A stretch of 21,165 nt of DNA from JAQGMO01 sp050954505 (GCA_050954505.1 JBPBPY010000195.1:1-21165), one strand, 5' to 3'. Shown: positions 1 through 8,633, numbered from the stretch's first letter. Translations and numbers: made by a program. Notes: generated by a model from the sequence alone, not told the origin.

Positions 1-241
1 GCACGGCGTCGTTGAAGGCAGCGGCGACCAGGTCTTCCAGCATGTCCTTGTCATCGGCCAGCAGCGTCGGATCGATGGAGACGCGCTTGACATCATTCTT
101 GCAGGTCATGACGATCTTCACCAGACCGGCGCCCGACTGCCCTTCGACTTCAATGGTGGCAAGCTGGTCCTGCATCTTCTTCATGTTGTCTTGCATGGTT
201 TGCGCCTGTTTCATCAAGCCGGCAAGCTGGTTTTTCATCAT
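1..241 (-). CDS. ybaB: YbaB/EbfC family nucleoid-associated protein (partial, C-terminus beyond window)
   Basis: Small DNA-binding protein of the YbaB/EbfC family, which forms dimers that bind DNA and is usually encoded directly after dnaX. About 80 residues are visible, beginning MMKNQLAGLMKQAQTMQDNM, an amphipathic helix typical of the family, followed by the strand region around VEGQSGAGLVKIVMTCK and the conserved SIDPTLL segment. The start at 241 is chosen because an AGGAGA Shine-Dalgarno lies just upstream; the next codon is also ATG, so a start three bases later cannot be excluded. It begins 22 bases after the dnaX stop on the same strand, so the two are probably co-transcribed. The 3' end is cut by the window edge; recR is the usual next gene but is not seen here. 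Confidence 0.9.
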   Translation of the reverse strand, partial: MMKNQLAGLMKQAQTMQDNMKKMQDQLATIEVEGQSGAGLVKIVMTCKNDVKRVSIDPTLLADDKDMLEDLVAAAFNDAV

Positions 242-263
242 GGTGTCTCTCCTGGAGATGGGG

Positions 264-2750
264 TCAAAGTGGACGGATCGAGCCCGGTGTGATCGAGGCA
301 CCGAATTCACGGATCAGGGTCAACACGAACGGATCGTTATGCATGGTTTCTTCTGCCGCCAGCTGGCGGCTGGCGCGCTCTGCCTGTGCCACGGCACTGG
401 CGGTGTGGCGCACCGGCCCGATCTCGGTGCCGATGCGCACCGGCTTGCCAAAATGTTCGCTCACTGCAGCGGCAAGTTTCTCGATGTTCGCAGCGCTGCG
501 ATAGGTTTCCACCGGCACGCGCAATTGCAGCCTGGTCGCCCCCGCTTCCTGCTCGGATTCCACCAGTTCGCTCTGCAGTGCCAGCTGCTGGGCCACGCCG
601 CGCAGCGCCAGGCTGGCGGCCAGTTGCGGCCAGTTGCCGTCCCAGCCCAGCGCCTCAATGGCGATTGGCACAAAGGGCGTCTGGATGTCGATCTGTGGTG
701 GATTGCCCTGGCGCGGCATGGCTGCCGCCACCGCTGCGCCAGGGTCCGCTATATTGCCGTCTTGCGCCTGACCGGCTTGTGCTGCCATCGGTTCGGCCGC
801 AGCCGCGCGCGCCGATGACTGCTGCTGGGCCCGATGCGCCGAGTGGTCGCGGCCCGGCGCAATCGCACCGGCGCGAGCCGCGTGTGGGGCAGCTGCGGCC
901 TCGAACGAAGCGGGTGGCATGGACATGTCCTGATGCTGCCGGCCAGGATTCGGGACATCATCAAAGTCCGCATCCATCATCGGTACATCATCATCCCAGG
1001 GCGGTGCATTGTCCAAAGCCGTCCTGGTTTGCGATGCGCCATTGCCAGGCCGGGAAATGCTGGCGGGCGACGTGCCGGCGCTGGTCTGGCCCGCTGGTGT
1101 CGATGCAGGCGTGGGACTGGCAGGCAGCGCTGCCGAGACCGTGGCAGCTGGCGTGGCCATGGGCAGCGGTTGAGCCGGCGCCTGGCTTGCGGCCGGTGCT
1201 GCCGGTGTTCCATTTGCCGCCGACGCGCCTGCGCGCACTGGCGATGACGATGATGATGATGGCGAAGTGCGCCCCCCGCGCGCCGCAGCCAGCGCTGCCA
1301 TCGCCGGACTGAGGGCTGCAGCCGGCTGGCGAGGCATCGAAGCGCCCACGGTCGGCGCTCCCTCATCGAGCACGGCATTCTGTGCACCGAGTGCACTGAT
1401 CGCAGTCGGCAAAACGCCTGGCGCAGCGCTGGGCGCGCCGCCTCCCGAGGCGCCGTCGCTTGCGTCGTCATGCCGCACTGCATTGGCCACCGGATTCGAT
1501 GCCGATGTCGGCATCATCGGCGCTCGCGCATCCTGTGCTGCCGGCCGGGCGGAAACGGTGGCCGCAGCAGAGCCGGTGACCGCCGCGCGTGCGGCCGGCC
1601 TGCCCAGGGCTGCTGCGCCCTGGCCACCGGAACCGGAGGGCGCAGGTGCGACGCCGGGACGAAATGCCAGCATGCGCAACAGGGTCATGGTGAAGCCGGC
1701 ATATTCATCGGGCGCCAGCCCCAGGTCGTTGCGGCCGTGGACGACAATCTGGTAGAACAGCTGCACTTCCTCGGCATCGAAGGCCTCGGCCAGGCGCAGA
1801 ATGTCGGCGCGCTCCGGCAAGTCTTCCGGCAAGGCCGCCGGCACTGTCTGGGCCAGCGCAACCCGGTGCAGCAAGGTGCCCAGATCCTGCAGGGCGGCGT
1901 TGTAGGACAGGCTGCGTGCAGCCATGTCGTCGGCAACCGCCAGCAAGGCAGCGCCATCGGCCAGCGCCAGTGCGTCAAGCAAGCGGATCAGGAAGGTCTG
2001 GTCGAGTGCCCCCAGCATGCCCTGCACCGCCTCGAGCGTCACGCGCCCGGCGGCATAGGCAATGGCTTGATCGGTCAAGGACAGTGCATCGCGCATCGAG
2101 CCGCGCGCACCCTGTGCCAGCAGGCGCAGGGCCGGCACATCGAAGGTGATCTCTTCCTGGCCAAGGATGTTTTCAAGGTGGCCGACGATATGCCCGGGCG
2201 GCATCTGCTTGAGATTGAATTGCAGGCAGCGCGACAGCACGGTAACCGGAATCTTTTGCGGATCAGTGGTGGCCAGGATGAATTTCACATGCTCGGGCGG
2301 TTCCTCGAGCGTCTTGAGCATCGAATTGAACGCCTGGTTGGTCAGCATGTGGACTTCATCGATCATGTAGACCTTGAAGCGCGCATTCGACGGGGCATAT
2401 ACTGCCTGTTCAAGCAGCTGCGCCATGTCGTCGACACCGCGGTTCGAGGCGGCATCCATTTCAATGTAATCGACAAAGCGGCCGGCGTCGATCGACACAC
2501 AGGCATCGCAGACGCCGCAGGGCACGGCCGTGATGTCGCCATTGCCGTCGGCGCCCTGGCAGTTGAACGACTTGGCCAGGATGCGCGAAAGCGTGGTCTT
2601 GCCCACGCCGCGCGTACCGGTAAACAGATAGGCGTGATGCAGGCGCTTTTTTTCCAGCGCATGCGTGAGTGCCCGCACGACATGCTCCTGCCCGACGAGG
2701 GTATCGAAGCTGCGCGGACGATATTTGCGGGCAAGGACTTGATAGGACAT
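264..2750 (-). CDS. dnaX: DNA polymerase III subunit gamma/tau
   Basis: Clamp-loader ATPase subunit of the replicative DNA polymerase III holoenzyme. The 828-residue product starts MSYQVLARKYRPRSFDTLVG, the family signature. The AAA+ module has Walker A GTRGVGKT (45-52), four zinc-binding cysteines (64, 78, 81, 84), Walker B with VYMIDEVH (127-134), sensor ATTD (160-163) and the arginine-finger SRC motif (173-175). Residues from about 370 to 690 form an Ala/Pro/Ser-rich, probably disordered linker that includes a poly-Ser stretch encoded by an ATC microsatellite near 1240-1263 and an acidic WDDD segment. The C-terminal 120-140 residues resemble the tau domain that contacts the polymerase. It is longer than E. 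coli DnaX (643 aa), mainly because of the linker. It lies directly upstream of ybaB and is divergent from the acyl-CoA dehydrogenase gene. Confidence 0.97.
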   Translation of the reverse strand: MSYQVLARKYRPRSFDTLVGQEHVVRALTHALEKKRLHHAYLFTGTRGVGKTTLSRILAKSFNCQGADGNGDITAVPCGVCDACVSIDAGRFVDYIEMDAASNRGVDDMAQLLEQAVYAPSNARFKVYMIDEVHMLTNQAFNSMLKTLEEPPEHVKFILATTDPQKIPVTVLSRCLQFNLKQMPPGHIVGHLENILGQEEITFDVPALRLLAQGARGSMRDALSLTDQAIAYAAGRVTLEAVQGMLGALDQTFLIRLLDALALADGAALLAVADDMAARSLSYNAALQDLGTLLHRVALAQTVPAALPEDLPERADILRLAEAFDAEEVQLFYQIVVHGRNDLGLAPDEYAGFTMTLLRMLAFRPGVAPAPSGSGGQGAAALGRPAARAAVTGSAAATVSARPAAQDARAPMMPTSASNPVANAVRHDDASDGASGGGAPSAAPGVLPTAISALGAQNAVLDEGAPTVGASMPRQPAAALSPAMAALAAARGGRTSPSSSSSSPVRAGASAANGTPAAPAASQAPAQPLPMATPAATVSAALPASPTPASTPAGQTSAGTSPASISRPGNGASQTRTALDNAPPWDDDVPMMDADFDDVPNPGRQHQDMSMPPASFEAAAAPHAARAGAIAPGRDHSAHRAQQQSSARAAAAEPMAAQAGQAQDGNIADPGAAVAAAMPRQGNPPQIDIQTPFVPIAIEALGWDGNWPQLAASLALRGVAQQLALQSELVESEQEAGATRLQLRVPVETYRSAANIEKLAAAVSEHFGKPVRIGTEIGPVRHTASAVAQAERASRQLAAEETMHNDPFVLTLIREFGASITPGSIRPL

Positions 2751-2815
2751 AGGCGGGCGGAAATTAGGCTGGCCCTCATTTTACCGGAATAACGCTTGCC
2801 GACAGGAGATCGATC

Positions 2816-4648
2816 ATGGCCGATGCCGGGCACCATGCCAACCAGACACCGGCCATGCCGGTGGCCCGTCCGGCGCTGCCGGCCGGTGCCGAAACCGGTG
2901 CCGCCCCACCAGCCCATCCACCACCAACCCATGCGCCGCCAACCGGCGCAGGCGCGCCTGCGCCGGCCGATCCGCTGAACCGCGCCGGTGTCAATCAGCC
3001 TGCCGATCTGCGCGACTACAACCTGTATGCAACCGACCTGGTGCTGCAGCAGGGCCTGGTGCGCGAAGGGGCCGGCTGGCATGGCGCCCATCTGGCGGCT
3101 CTCGGTGCAGAGCTGGGCAGCGCCGAGGTGCTCGAGCTTGGCGAATTGGCCAATACCCATGCGCCGGCATTGCAGACCCATGACCGGATCGGCCGGCGTA
3201 TCGACCTGGTGCAATTCCATCCGGCCTGGCATGCACTGCTGTCGCTGTTGCGGCGCGAAGGCTCGCATGCCCTGCCCTGGCAAGCGGCGCGCAGGGCCGG
3301 CGCACAGGTGGCCCGTGCGGCAGCCTGTTACCTGCATGGGCAGGTGGAAGCCGGGTCGTTATGCCCGGCCACCATGACCTGTGCAGGCATTGCGCTGCTG
3401 CAAAAGGACACCGCGCTGTTTGCCGACCTCCAGCGTGGCCTGATGAGCCGGCAGCATGACCCGCGCGATGTGCCGCTGGCGCAAAAAACCGCAATCTGGC
3501 TGGGCATGGGCATGACGGAGAAACAGGGCGGGTCGGATTTGCGCAGCAATGCCAGCCTTGCCACGCCGATCGATGGCACAGGACGCGGCGCCACCTATGC
3601 CCTGGATGGCCATAAATGGTTTTTTTCTGCACCGATGAGCGATGCCCACCTGGTGCTGGCGCAAACAGCAGAAGGACTTTCGTGTTTTTTCCTGCCGCGC
3701 TGGCGCAGCGACGGCAGCCGCAACACAGTCCATATCCAGCGCCTGAAAGACAAGCTGGGCAACCGCTCCAATGCCAGCGCCGAAGTCGAATTTCACCAGG
3801 CCCAGGCAGTGCTGGTGGGCGAGCCAGGGCGCGGCATTGCCACCATGATCGAGATGGCAAACCATACCCGGCTCGATTGCATCATCGGCAGCGCGGCACT
3901 GATGCGCCAGGCGCTGGTGCAAGCCATTCATCATGCACGCCATCGTCACGTTTTCGGCTGCCGGCTCTGCGATCAGGCGCTGATGCAGAATGTGCTGGCC
4001 GACCTGGCACTGGAAAGCGAGGCGGCGGCGCTGTTGATGCTGCGCCTGCCGCGCGCATTCGACGCCAGCGGCGCTGGCGATGCCGACCAGAGCGCCCTGG
4101 AAGCCGCCTGGCGCCGCATCGTCACACCGGCGGCCAAGTTCTGGCTCTGCAAGCGCACCGTGGCCTTTACCGGCGAATGCCTGGAAGTCTGGGGTGGCAA
4201 CGGCTACGTCGAAACCGGCCCGATGGCGCGGCTGTACCGGGAAGCGCCAGTCAACTCGATCTGGGAAGGCTCGGCGAATGTGATGTGTCTCGATGTGTTG
4301 CGTGCGGCACAGCGCGAGCCGCGCGGCATGACGCTGCTGCTCGATACGCTGGAGCGCGACGGAAAGGGGCTCGACGGCATGACGGCGCTGCCGGCAAGCC
4401 TGCGCCAACTGCTGCTGGCGCCACGACCGCAACAGGAAATGCTGGCGCGCCGTTTTGTCTCGCAACTGGTACTGGCACTGCAGGCGGTGCTGATGCACCA
4501 GCATGCGCCGGCCGGCATCGCCGCGGCATTTTTGACCAGCCGGCTCGGCCAGGATCGCCGTGCGAATCCGGCCGGCGGTTCCGTATTCGGCACCCTGGAC
4601 GGCAGCACGCCGGCGCGGCAGATACTGGAGCGGGCCTGGCCAGCCTGA
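2816..4648 (+). CDS. AidB-like acyl-CoA dehydrogenase with N-terminal Ala/Pro/His-rich extension
   Basis: FAD-dependent acyl-CoA dehydrogenase of the AidB branch, 610 aa. AidB in E. coli is an alkylation-stress flavoprotein with weak isovaleryl-CoA dehydrogenase activity; the true substrate here is unknown. Homology appears to begin near residue 59 (VNQPADLRDYNLY). Visible family features are GMGMTEKQGGSDLRSN (230-245, flavin-contact region), LDGHKWFFSAPMSD (263-276), the KLGNRSNAS stretch (313-321), and the AidB-type C-terminal segment GNGYVETGPMARLYREAPVN followed by SIWEGSANVMCLDVLRA (461-497). The first ~58 residues are Ala/Pro/His-rich and probably disordered, unlike E. coli AidB (541 aa), but a good AGGAG site sits before the ATG and I see no better internal start. 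It is divergent from dnaX with a 65-base gap and convergent with the ankyrin gene. Confidence 0.9.
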   Translation: MADAGHHANQTPAMPVARPALPAGAETGAAPPAHPPPTHAPPTGAGAPAPADPLNRAGVNQPADLRDYNLYATDLVLQQGLVREGAGWHGAHLAALGAELGSAEVLELGELANTHAPALQTHDRIGRRIDLVQFHPAWHALLSLLRREGSHALPWQAARRAGAQVARAAACYLHGQVEAGSLCPATMTCAGIALLQKDTALFADLQRGLMSRQHDPRDVPLAQKTAIWLGMGMTEKQGGSDLRSNASLATPIDGTGRGATYALDGHKWFFSAPMSDAHLVLAQTAEGLSCFFLPRWRSDGSRNTVHIQRLKDKLGNRSNASAEVEFHQAQAVLVGEPGRGIATMIEMANHTRLDCIIGSAALMRQALVQAIHHARHRHVFGCRLCDQALMQNVLADLALESEAAALLMLRLPRAFDASGAGDADQSALEAAWRRIVTPAAKFWLCKRTVAFTGECLEVWGGNGYVETGPMARLYREAPVNSIWEGSANVMCLDVLRAAQREPRGMTLLLDTLERDGKGLDGMTALPASLRQLLLAPRPQQEMLARRFVSQLVLALQAVLMHQHAPAGIAAAFLTSRLGQDRRANPAGGSVFGTLDGSTPARQILERAWPA

Positions 4649-4698
4649 AGGTTTACGCAGCGCCCATGCCGGTATTTGCTGCAGCAGCGCCCTGCCGT

Positions 4699-6387
4699 TC
4701 AGGTGTGCATGCCGGACTCGGTTACGCCAGGCTGTGGTTCGAGTACGCTGGCGCAGTACTGCGCCAGGTAGCCGGCCTGAAGCCTGAACAAATGCGCAAT
4801 CAGCTTCGGTTTTGGCGCACGCCGCAATGCCTTGAAGTCGCCGTCATACAACCGCTCCAGCAGGGCACCTGCCAGCGCCAGTTCTTCCTCGCGCGGCGAC
4901 GGCGTCGCCGCGGCCGAATCGCGCAGTTCGACCCAGATGTGCGCAACCTCCAATGCCAGCGCCGGCAGCAGGCCGGCTTGCGACACCAGTTGCCCTGCCA
5001 CCGCATGAGTTGCAAAGGGGCGCATGCGCTTGAGCAGAAAATACAACATCATCACCCGGCTGCCGCACTCCCGCTCGCAGTCATCCTTGCCAAGCACGAT
5101 CAGCACGGCAGCCTGTGCCTTGGCGACGGCCGCCAGCGGCCCGGCAATTTCCCAGTCCAGTTTCTCGCGCTCGTGGGCACCACTGGCGTAGCTCTCGAGC
5201 GTGCTGCGCAAATCATCACGCAGGCTGTGCAAGGCATGACTGCGTGCCAGCAGGCTGGCACATACCACCCGGTACAGCAAGGGCGCCGGGTGCAGCAAAC
5301 CCGTGGGCCAGTCCGGCTCCAGATGTGGCATGAGCTTCCATGGCGCACCCAGCTCGGCCAGCAGCGTGCGGGCGACCCGGCAACGCAAGCCGCGCTGCCG
5401 GCACAGCCAGGCAGTGGTGCTGCGCCAATCCTGCTCGCTGCGCGCTTTGCCGGCTTCGTTCATGAAATGCCGGCGCAGGCTGTCGACCAGGGTCTTCGCC
5501 GAAGGAAGGATCGATTCATCGCTGTCAGCCGCCTGACCATCGTCCGGCGCCAGCTCGACCGCAAAGCGCTGCTGCAACAGCAGGTCGACCGTCGCCACGC
5601 TGGCGCCTTGTTCCAGGGCGCGAGACAGTTCCGTGTCGATCAGCGCGGCTGCCCCGGCCTGGCCATGCAGCGCGGCCAGCGTGGCGTGGACGATCCTGGC
5701 GTTGTTGTAGCGCACCCCCGTCTTCAGCACCTCGCGCGCCTGCGCAACCGTAAACCGCGCGCCGGCTTCGACCAGCAGCCGCGCAGCCGACGCCCTGCCG
5801 TGCGCGAGTGCCACACCAAGATCGGCTGCCAGCGCATGCTGGCGCGGCGTCCCCACGGTCAGGCGCAGCAGTCGATGCTGGAGGGCTTTCAGTGGTTGCT
5901 TGTGCCGCGCCAGGCGCAGCGCAAGATCGTCCCACGAGCCGGCCTGGAGCAGGAAGCGCAGCACACGGTCATGCCCACGCTGGGCTGCATGCGTGGCGGC
6001 GCGGCAGGCTTGCTCATCGACGGCATCGAGCCTGGCGCCTTTCCAGTAGAGCTGTTTGACTGCCGCGAGATGGTCGCCGATTGCCGCATGCATCAGCGGG
6101 GTGCGTTGCCTGGCATCGGCGTTTTCGATATTCGCGCCGTGCTTGAGCAGCTGTTTGATCAGCGCTGTGTCGCCTTGGCGTGCCGCAGTGCAAAGGGCCG
6201 TGCGGCCACGGTCATTGCGCAGCATGATGTCTGCGCTGCGTGGGAGTTCCAGCATGTCGATATCACCCGGCTCCCCGGCCAAGCCCAACGCGAGGCAGTG
6301 GCGCTGGAACATCACGCTGGCGGTGCCTTCGGCAGCGGCAGTGCGCGTTGCCGGACGGGTCGGCAGCGGCCATGGCCTGTCCGGCAT
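4699..6387 (-). CDS. Ankyrin-repeat protein of unknown function; start uncertain
   Basis: Protein with about three N-terminal ankyrin repeats, seen as GRTALCTAARQGDTALIKQL, RTPLMHAAIGDHLAAVKQLY and AATHAAQRGHDRVLRFLL (roughly residues 60-152 from this start), each with the helix-turn-helix pattern and HGAN-type turns. The remaining ~400 residues are helical and Ala/Leu-rich with no domain I recognise; no transmembrane segment or signal peptide is evident. Ankyrin repeats mediate protein binding, so the role cannot be inferred. The frame stays open to a TTG at 6741, which would add 118 residues, including a Ser/Thr-rich stretch over a 9-bp tandem repeat, but those codons end mostly in A/T, unlike the rest. 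The ATG at 6387 is my choice; GTG 6315 or ATG 6312, with a GAAGG upstream, are equally possible. It lies between ffs and the aidB-like gene. Confidence 0.75.
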   Translation of the reverse strand: MPDRPWPLPTRPATRTAAAEGTASVMFQRHCLALGLAGEPGDIDMLELPRSADIMLRNDRGRTALCTAARQGDTALIKQLLKHGANIENADARQRTPLMHAAIGDHLAAVKQLYWKGARLDAVDEQACRAATHAAQRGHDRVLRFLLQAGSWDDLALRLARHKQPLKALQHRLLRLTVGTPRQHALAADLGVALAHGRASAARLLVEAGARFTVAQAREVLKTGVRYNNARIVHATLAALHGQAGAAALIDTELSRALEQGASVATVDLLLQQRFAVELAPDDGQAADSDESILPSAKTLVDSLRRHFMNEAGKARSEQDWRSTTAWLCRQRGLRCRVARTLLAELGAPWKLMPHLEPDWPTGLLHPAPLLYRVVCASLLARSHALHSLRDDLRSTLESYASGAHEREKLDWEIAGPLAAVAKAQAAVLIVLGKDDCERECGSRVMMLYFLLKRMRPFATHAVAGQLVSQAGLLPALALEVAHIWVELRDSAAATPSPREEELALAGALLERLYDGDFKALRRAPKPKLIAHLFRLQAGYLAQYCASVLEPQPGVTESGMHT

Positions 6388-6460
6388 GCGCGACCGGACT
6401 CTGGCAGATTGCCGGGAGGAGGACGATGAACCGGAACCTGACGACGATGCGCGGGAGGGA

Positions 6461-6549
6461 GATGAAGTTGACGAAGTGGATGAAGTAGATGAGGTCGATG
6501 AAGTCGATGAAGTTGATAAAGTTGACCATCCGATCGAGTCGATCGAGTC
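6461..6549. repeat. 9-bp tandem repeat (GATGAAGTN x7, then GATCGAGTC x2)
   Basis: Seven consecutive 9-base units close to GATGAAGTT run from 6461 to 6523. After one degenerate unit, two exact GATCGAGTC units (6532-6549) keep the same 9-base period. Because the period is a multiple of three and the units contain no stop in most frames, several frames stay open: minus-strand frames read Ser-Thr-Ser, Asp-Phe-Ile and Leu-His-Arg triplets, and one plus-strand frame reads Asp-Glu-Val. Copy-number changes would alter length but not frame. Confidence 0.9.
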
Positions 6550-6987
6550 AATCGTGCCGGTCGAGTAGCTCAAGTCCGCTGGTGACGCTGATTCCACCGA
6601 GCCGGCCAAAAAGCGTGACGGTGCAGCGCCAGACCCATGCGGCCCGGATGCGCCGGATGAAGAAGTGGTTGATGAACCCCGCTTTGCTGAAATATCCAAA
6701 ATGAACCCCCAGTTAGTGCGCCGCACAGCAGCGCAATGCAAAGCAGGGTGAGTGGCAAAACCGGCACGGCAGTTCCCGGCCGGAGATCAACAAGTGGCAG
6801 CGGATTTGATGGGAGACAACGGATCAAAAGCGCAGATGGTGTGCACAGCGAAAGCGCGTGAAAAATTGCGGCAAGCGAGGTTGGACCAGGAGCGTCAAGC
6901 AAGATTGGACTGGGACAGTCGGCCCGGAATCGGACAACCTGGCCGCAAAGCAAGCCTGCGCCGGGAAACAGCATGGAGGATAAAGAA
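6550..6987. other. Gap between the ankyrin gene repeat region and ffs; no confident gene
   Basis: This stretch has no gene I can support. The ankyrin frame stays open through 6741 (TTG, no clear ribosome binding site). A second minus-strand frame is open from an ATG at 6974 to 6570 and contains a hydrophobic run, PVLPLTLLCIALLCGALTGG, but its ATG follows a pyrimidine-rich sequence without a Shine-Dalgarno, only 14 bases after the SRP RNA. It may hold the ankyrin gene promoter or the ffs transcription end. Confidence 0.5.
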
Positions 6988-7083
6988 GGCGAGCCTTGTC
7001 TGCGGCACTCATGGGTAATGGCCGTGGCTGCTTCGTTCCCGACCTGACCAGGTTAGCCATGCCACAATGCGCAGGGGCCCGCC
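6988..7083 (-). ncRNA. ffs: Signal recognition particle RNA (4.5S, small bacterial type)
   Basis: RNA component of the signal recognition particle, which binds Ffh and targets membrane proteins to the translocon. The minus strand carries the conserved domain IV hairpin, read as CTGGTCAGGTCGGGAA followed by CGAAGCAGCCA, close to the E. coli version (GGTCAGGTCCGGAAGGAAGCAGCC). The ends pair as expected: the first eight bases GGCGGGCC match the last eight GGCTCGCC with one G-U pair. Further helices CTGCG/CGCAG and ATGG/CCAT extend the rod, giving a 96-nt RNA. A TAGAAT -10 box lies 7 bases upstream of the inferred 5' end, and the 3' stem is followed by a T-rich TTCTTTAT. The loop reads GGGAA rather than the commoner GGAA context. 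Boundaries are inferred from pairing. Confidence 0.93.
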
Positions 7084-7090
7084 GACGAGG

Positions 7091-7096
7091 ATTCTA
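7091..7096 (-). promoter_or_regulatory. -10 element of the ffs promoter
   Basis: TAGAAT on the minus strand, 5/6 to the sigma70 consensus, ends 7 bases before the inferred first base of the SRP RNA. No good -35 hexamer is seen at 16-18 bases upstream. Confidence 0.6.
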
Positions 7097-7148
7097 TCAG
7101 CAATGCCCGCGCAGCGCACGATGATTTCCAGCCCGCCGGCAACGGCGC

Positions 7149-8633
7149 TCAAATTCCCAGGGTCTGCCAGATCATGTCCACCCGCGCACGCACCTCGGGC
7201 GTCATGGCGATCGTCGAGCCCCACTCCCGGCTGGTTTCACCTGGCCATTTGTTGGTGGCATCGATGCCCATCTTGCTGCCCAGTCCGCTGACCGGCGAAG
7301 CGAAATCGAGATAGTCGATCGGCGTGCTCTCCACCAGCAGCGTATCGCGGGCCGGATCGACACGGGTGGTGATGGCCCAGATGACTTCCTTCCAGTCGCG
7401 GATGTCGACATCTTCATCGACCACCACGATGAACTTGGTATACATGAACTGGCGCAGGAAGCTCCAGACGCCGAACATCACCCGCTTGGCATGGCCGGCG
7501 TAGGCCTTTTTCATCTGCACCACCGCCAGGCGGTAGCTGCAGCCTTCCGGCGGCAGGTAGAAGTCGGTGATTTCGGCAAACTGCTTCTGCAGCAGCGGGA
7601 TGAAGACTTCATTCAGGGCCAGCCCAAGCACGGCCGGCTCGTCGGGCGGCTTGCCGGTATAGGTCGAATGATAGATGGGGTCGCGCCGCATGGTAATGCG
7701 GTCGATGGTAAATACGGGAAAACTTTCCTGCTCATTGTAGTAGCCGGTATGGTCGCCATAAGGCCCTTCAAGCGCATGCTCATAGCCGCTGGGATGGCTG
7801 GCGTCGGGCCGGATCGATCCTTCCAGCACGATCTCGGCCGAGGCCGGCACACGCAGCGCGCTGCCGATCGATTTCACCAGCTCGGTACGGCTGCCGCGCA
7901 GCAAACCGGCAAACTGGTATTCGGACAGGCTGTCCGGTACCGGCGTGACCGCACCCAGAATGGTGGCCGGGTCGGCACCGAGCGCCACTGAAATCGGATA
8001 GGGCTGACCGGGATTGACGATGCCGTGCTCACGGAAATCGAGTGCGCCGCCGCGGTGGGCCAGCCAGCGCATGATCACCTTGTTGCGGCCGATGACTTGC
8101 TGGCGGTAGATGCCCAGGTTCTGGCGCTTCTTGTTCGGGCCCTTGGTGATCACCAGGCCCCAGGTAATCAGCGGCGCAACATCGCCGGGCCAGCAATGCT
8201 GGATCGGCAGGCGCGCCAGATCGACGTCGTTGCCTTCCCAGACCACTTCCTGGCATGGCGCCGAACGATGCTCCTTTGGCGCCATGTCCCATAATGATTT
8301 CAACAGCGAACCCATGCCCAGCACATCCTTGAAGCCCTTCGGCGGCTCGGGTTCCTTCAGGCTGGCCAGCAGGTGGCCAATGCGGCGCAGTTCCGACACA
8401 TCCTGCGCGCCCATGCCCAGCGCCACGCGGCGCGGCGTGCCGAACAGATTGCCCAGAACCGGCATGCTGTAGCCGGCAGGCTTGTTGAACAGCAGCGCCG
8501 GTCCACCGGCGCGCAGGATGCGGTCGCAGACTTCGGTCATTTCCAGATTTGGCGAAATGGCCACATTGACTTCTTTCAGCTCACCCAATGCTTGCAACTG
8601 AGAAATAAAATCTCGTAAATCCGTATATTTCAT
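7149..8633 (-). CDS. ubiD: 4-hydroxy-3-polyprenylbenzoate decarboxylase UbiD
   Basis: Prenylated-FMN-dependent decarboxylase that removes the carboxyl group from 4-hydroxy-3-polyprenylbenzoate in ubiquinone synthesis; the cofactor is made by UbiX, not seen here. The 494 residues match the usual length (E. coli 497). Recognisable parts are the N-terminus MKYTDLRDFISQLQALGELK, GNLFGTPRRVALGMG (61-75), the cofactor-binding region around QNLGIYRQQVIGRNKVIMRW (171-190) with HRGG following, and EGPYGDHTGYY (289-299). The Shine-Dalgarno is weak (an A-rich tract precedes the ATG), but the N-terminus fits the family. A possible promoter lies at 8695-8721. It is followed by ffs on the same strand after 65 bases. 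Confidence 0.96.
   Translation of the reverse strand: MKYTDLRDFISQLQALGELKEVNVAISPNLEMTEVCDRILRAGGPALLFNKPAGYSMPVLGNLFGTPRRVALGMGAQDVSELRRIGHLLASLKEPEPPKGFKDVLGMGSLLKSLWDMAPKEHRSAPCQEVVWEGNDVDLARLPIQHCWPGDVAPLITWGLVITKGPNKKRQNLGIYRQQVIGRNKVIMRWLAHRGGALDFREHGIVNPGQPYPISVALGADPATILGAVTPVPDSLSEYQFAGLLRGSRTELVKSIGSALRVPASAEIVLEGSIRPDASHPSGYEHALEGPYGDHTGYYNEQESFPVFTIDRITMRRDPIYHSTYTGKPPDEPAVLGLALNEVFIPLLQKQFAEITDFYLPPEGCSYRLAVVQMKKAYAGHAKRVMFGVWSFLRQFMYTKFIVVVDEDVDIRDWKEVIWAITTRVDPARDTLLVESTPIDYLDFASPVSGLGSKMGIDATNKWPGETSREWGSTIAMTPEVRARVDMIWQTLGI

Noticed and set aside
2646..2653. A-AAA-AAG heptamer in dnaX, the same slippery sequence and phase used for the programmed -1 shift in E. coli dnaX
   Set aside because: It is at codons 33-35, not near the gamma/tau boundary. 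A shift there would destroy the ATPase domain, and I saw no upstream stimulator or downstream stem. Probably just Glu-Lys-Lys.
3616..6429. 937-codon plus-strand open frame
   Set aside because: It overlaps the aidB-like gene in another frame and runs antisense to the ankyrin gene. Its translation has no recognisable motif; long antisense frames are expected in GC-rich DNA.
6056..6568. Plus-strand frame ending in an acidic Asp-Glu-Val repeat
   Set aside because: The acidic repeat comes from the 9-bp tandem repeat; upstream it is antisense to the ankyrin repeats, with A/T-rich third positions and no good start.
6570..6974. Minus-strand frame after ffs with a hydrophobic run
   Set aside because: No ribosome binding site before its ATG, little else protein-like, and it overlaps the open ankyrin frame. 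Kept only as a note on the gap.
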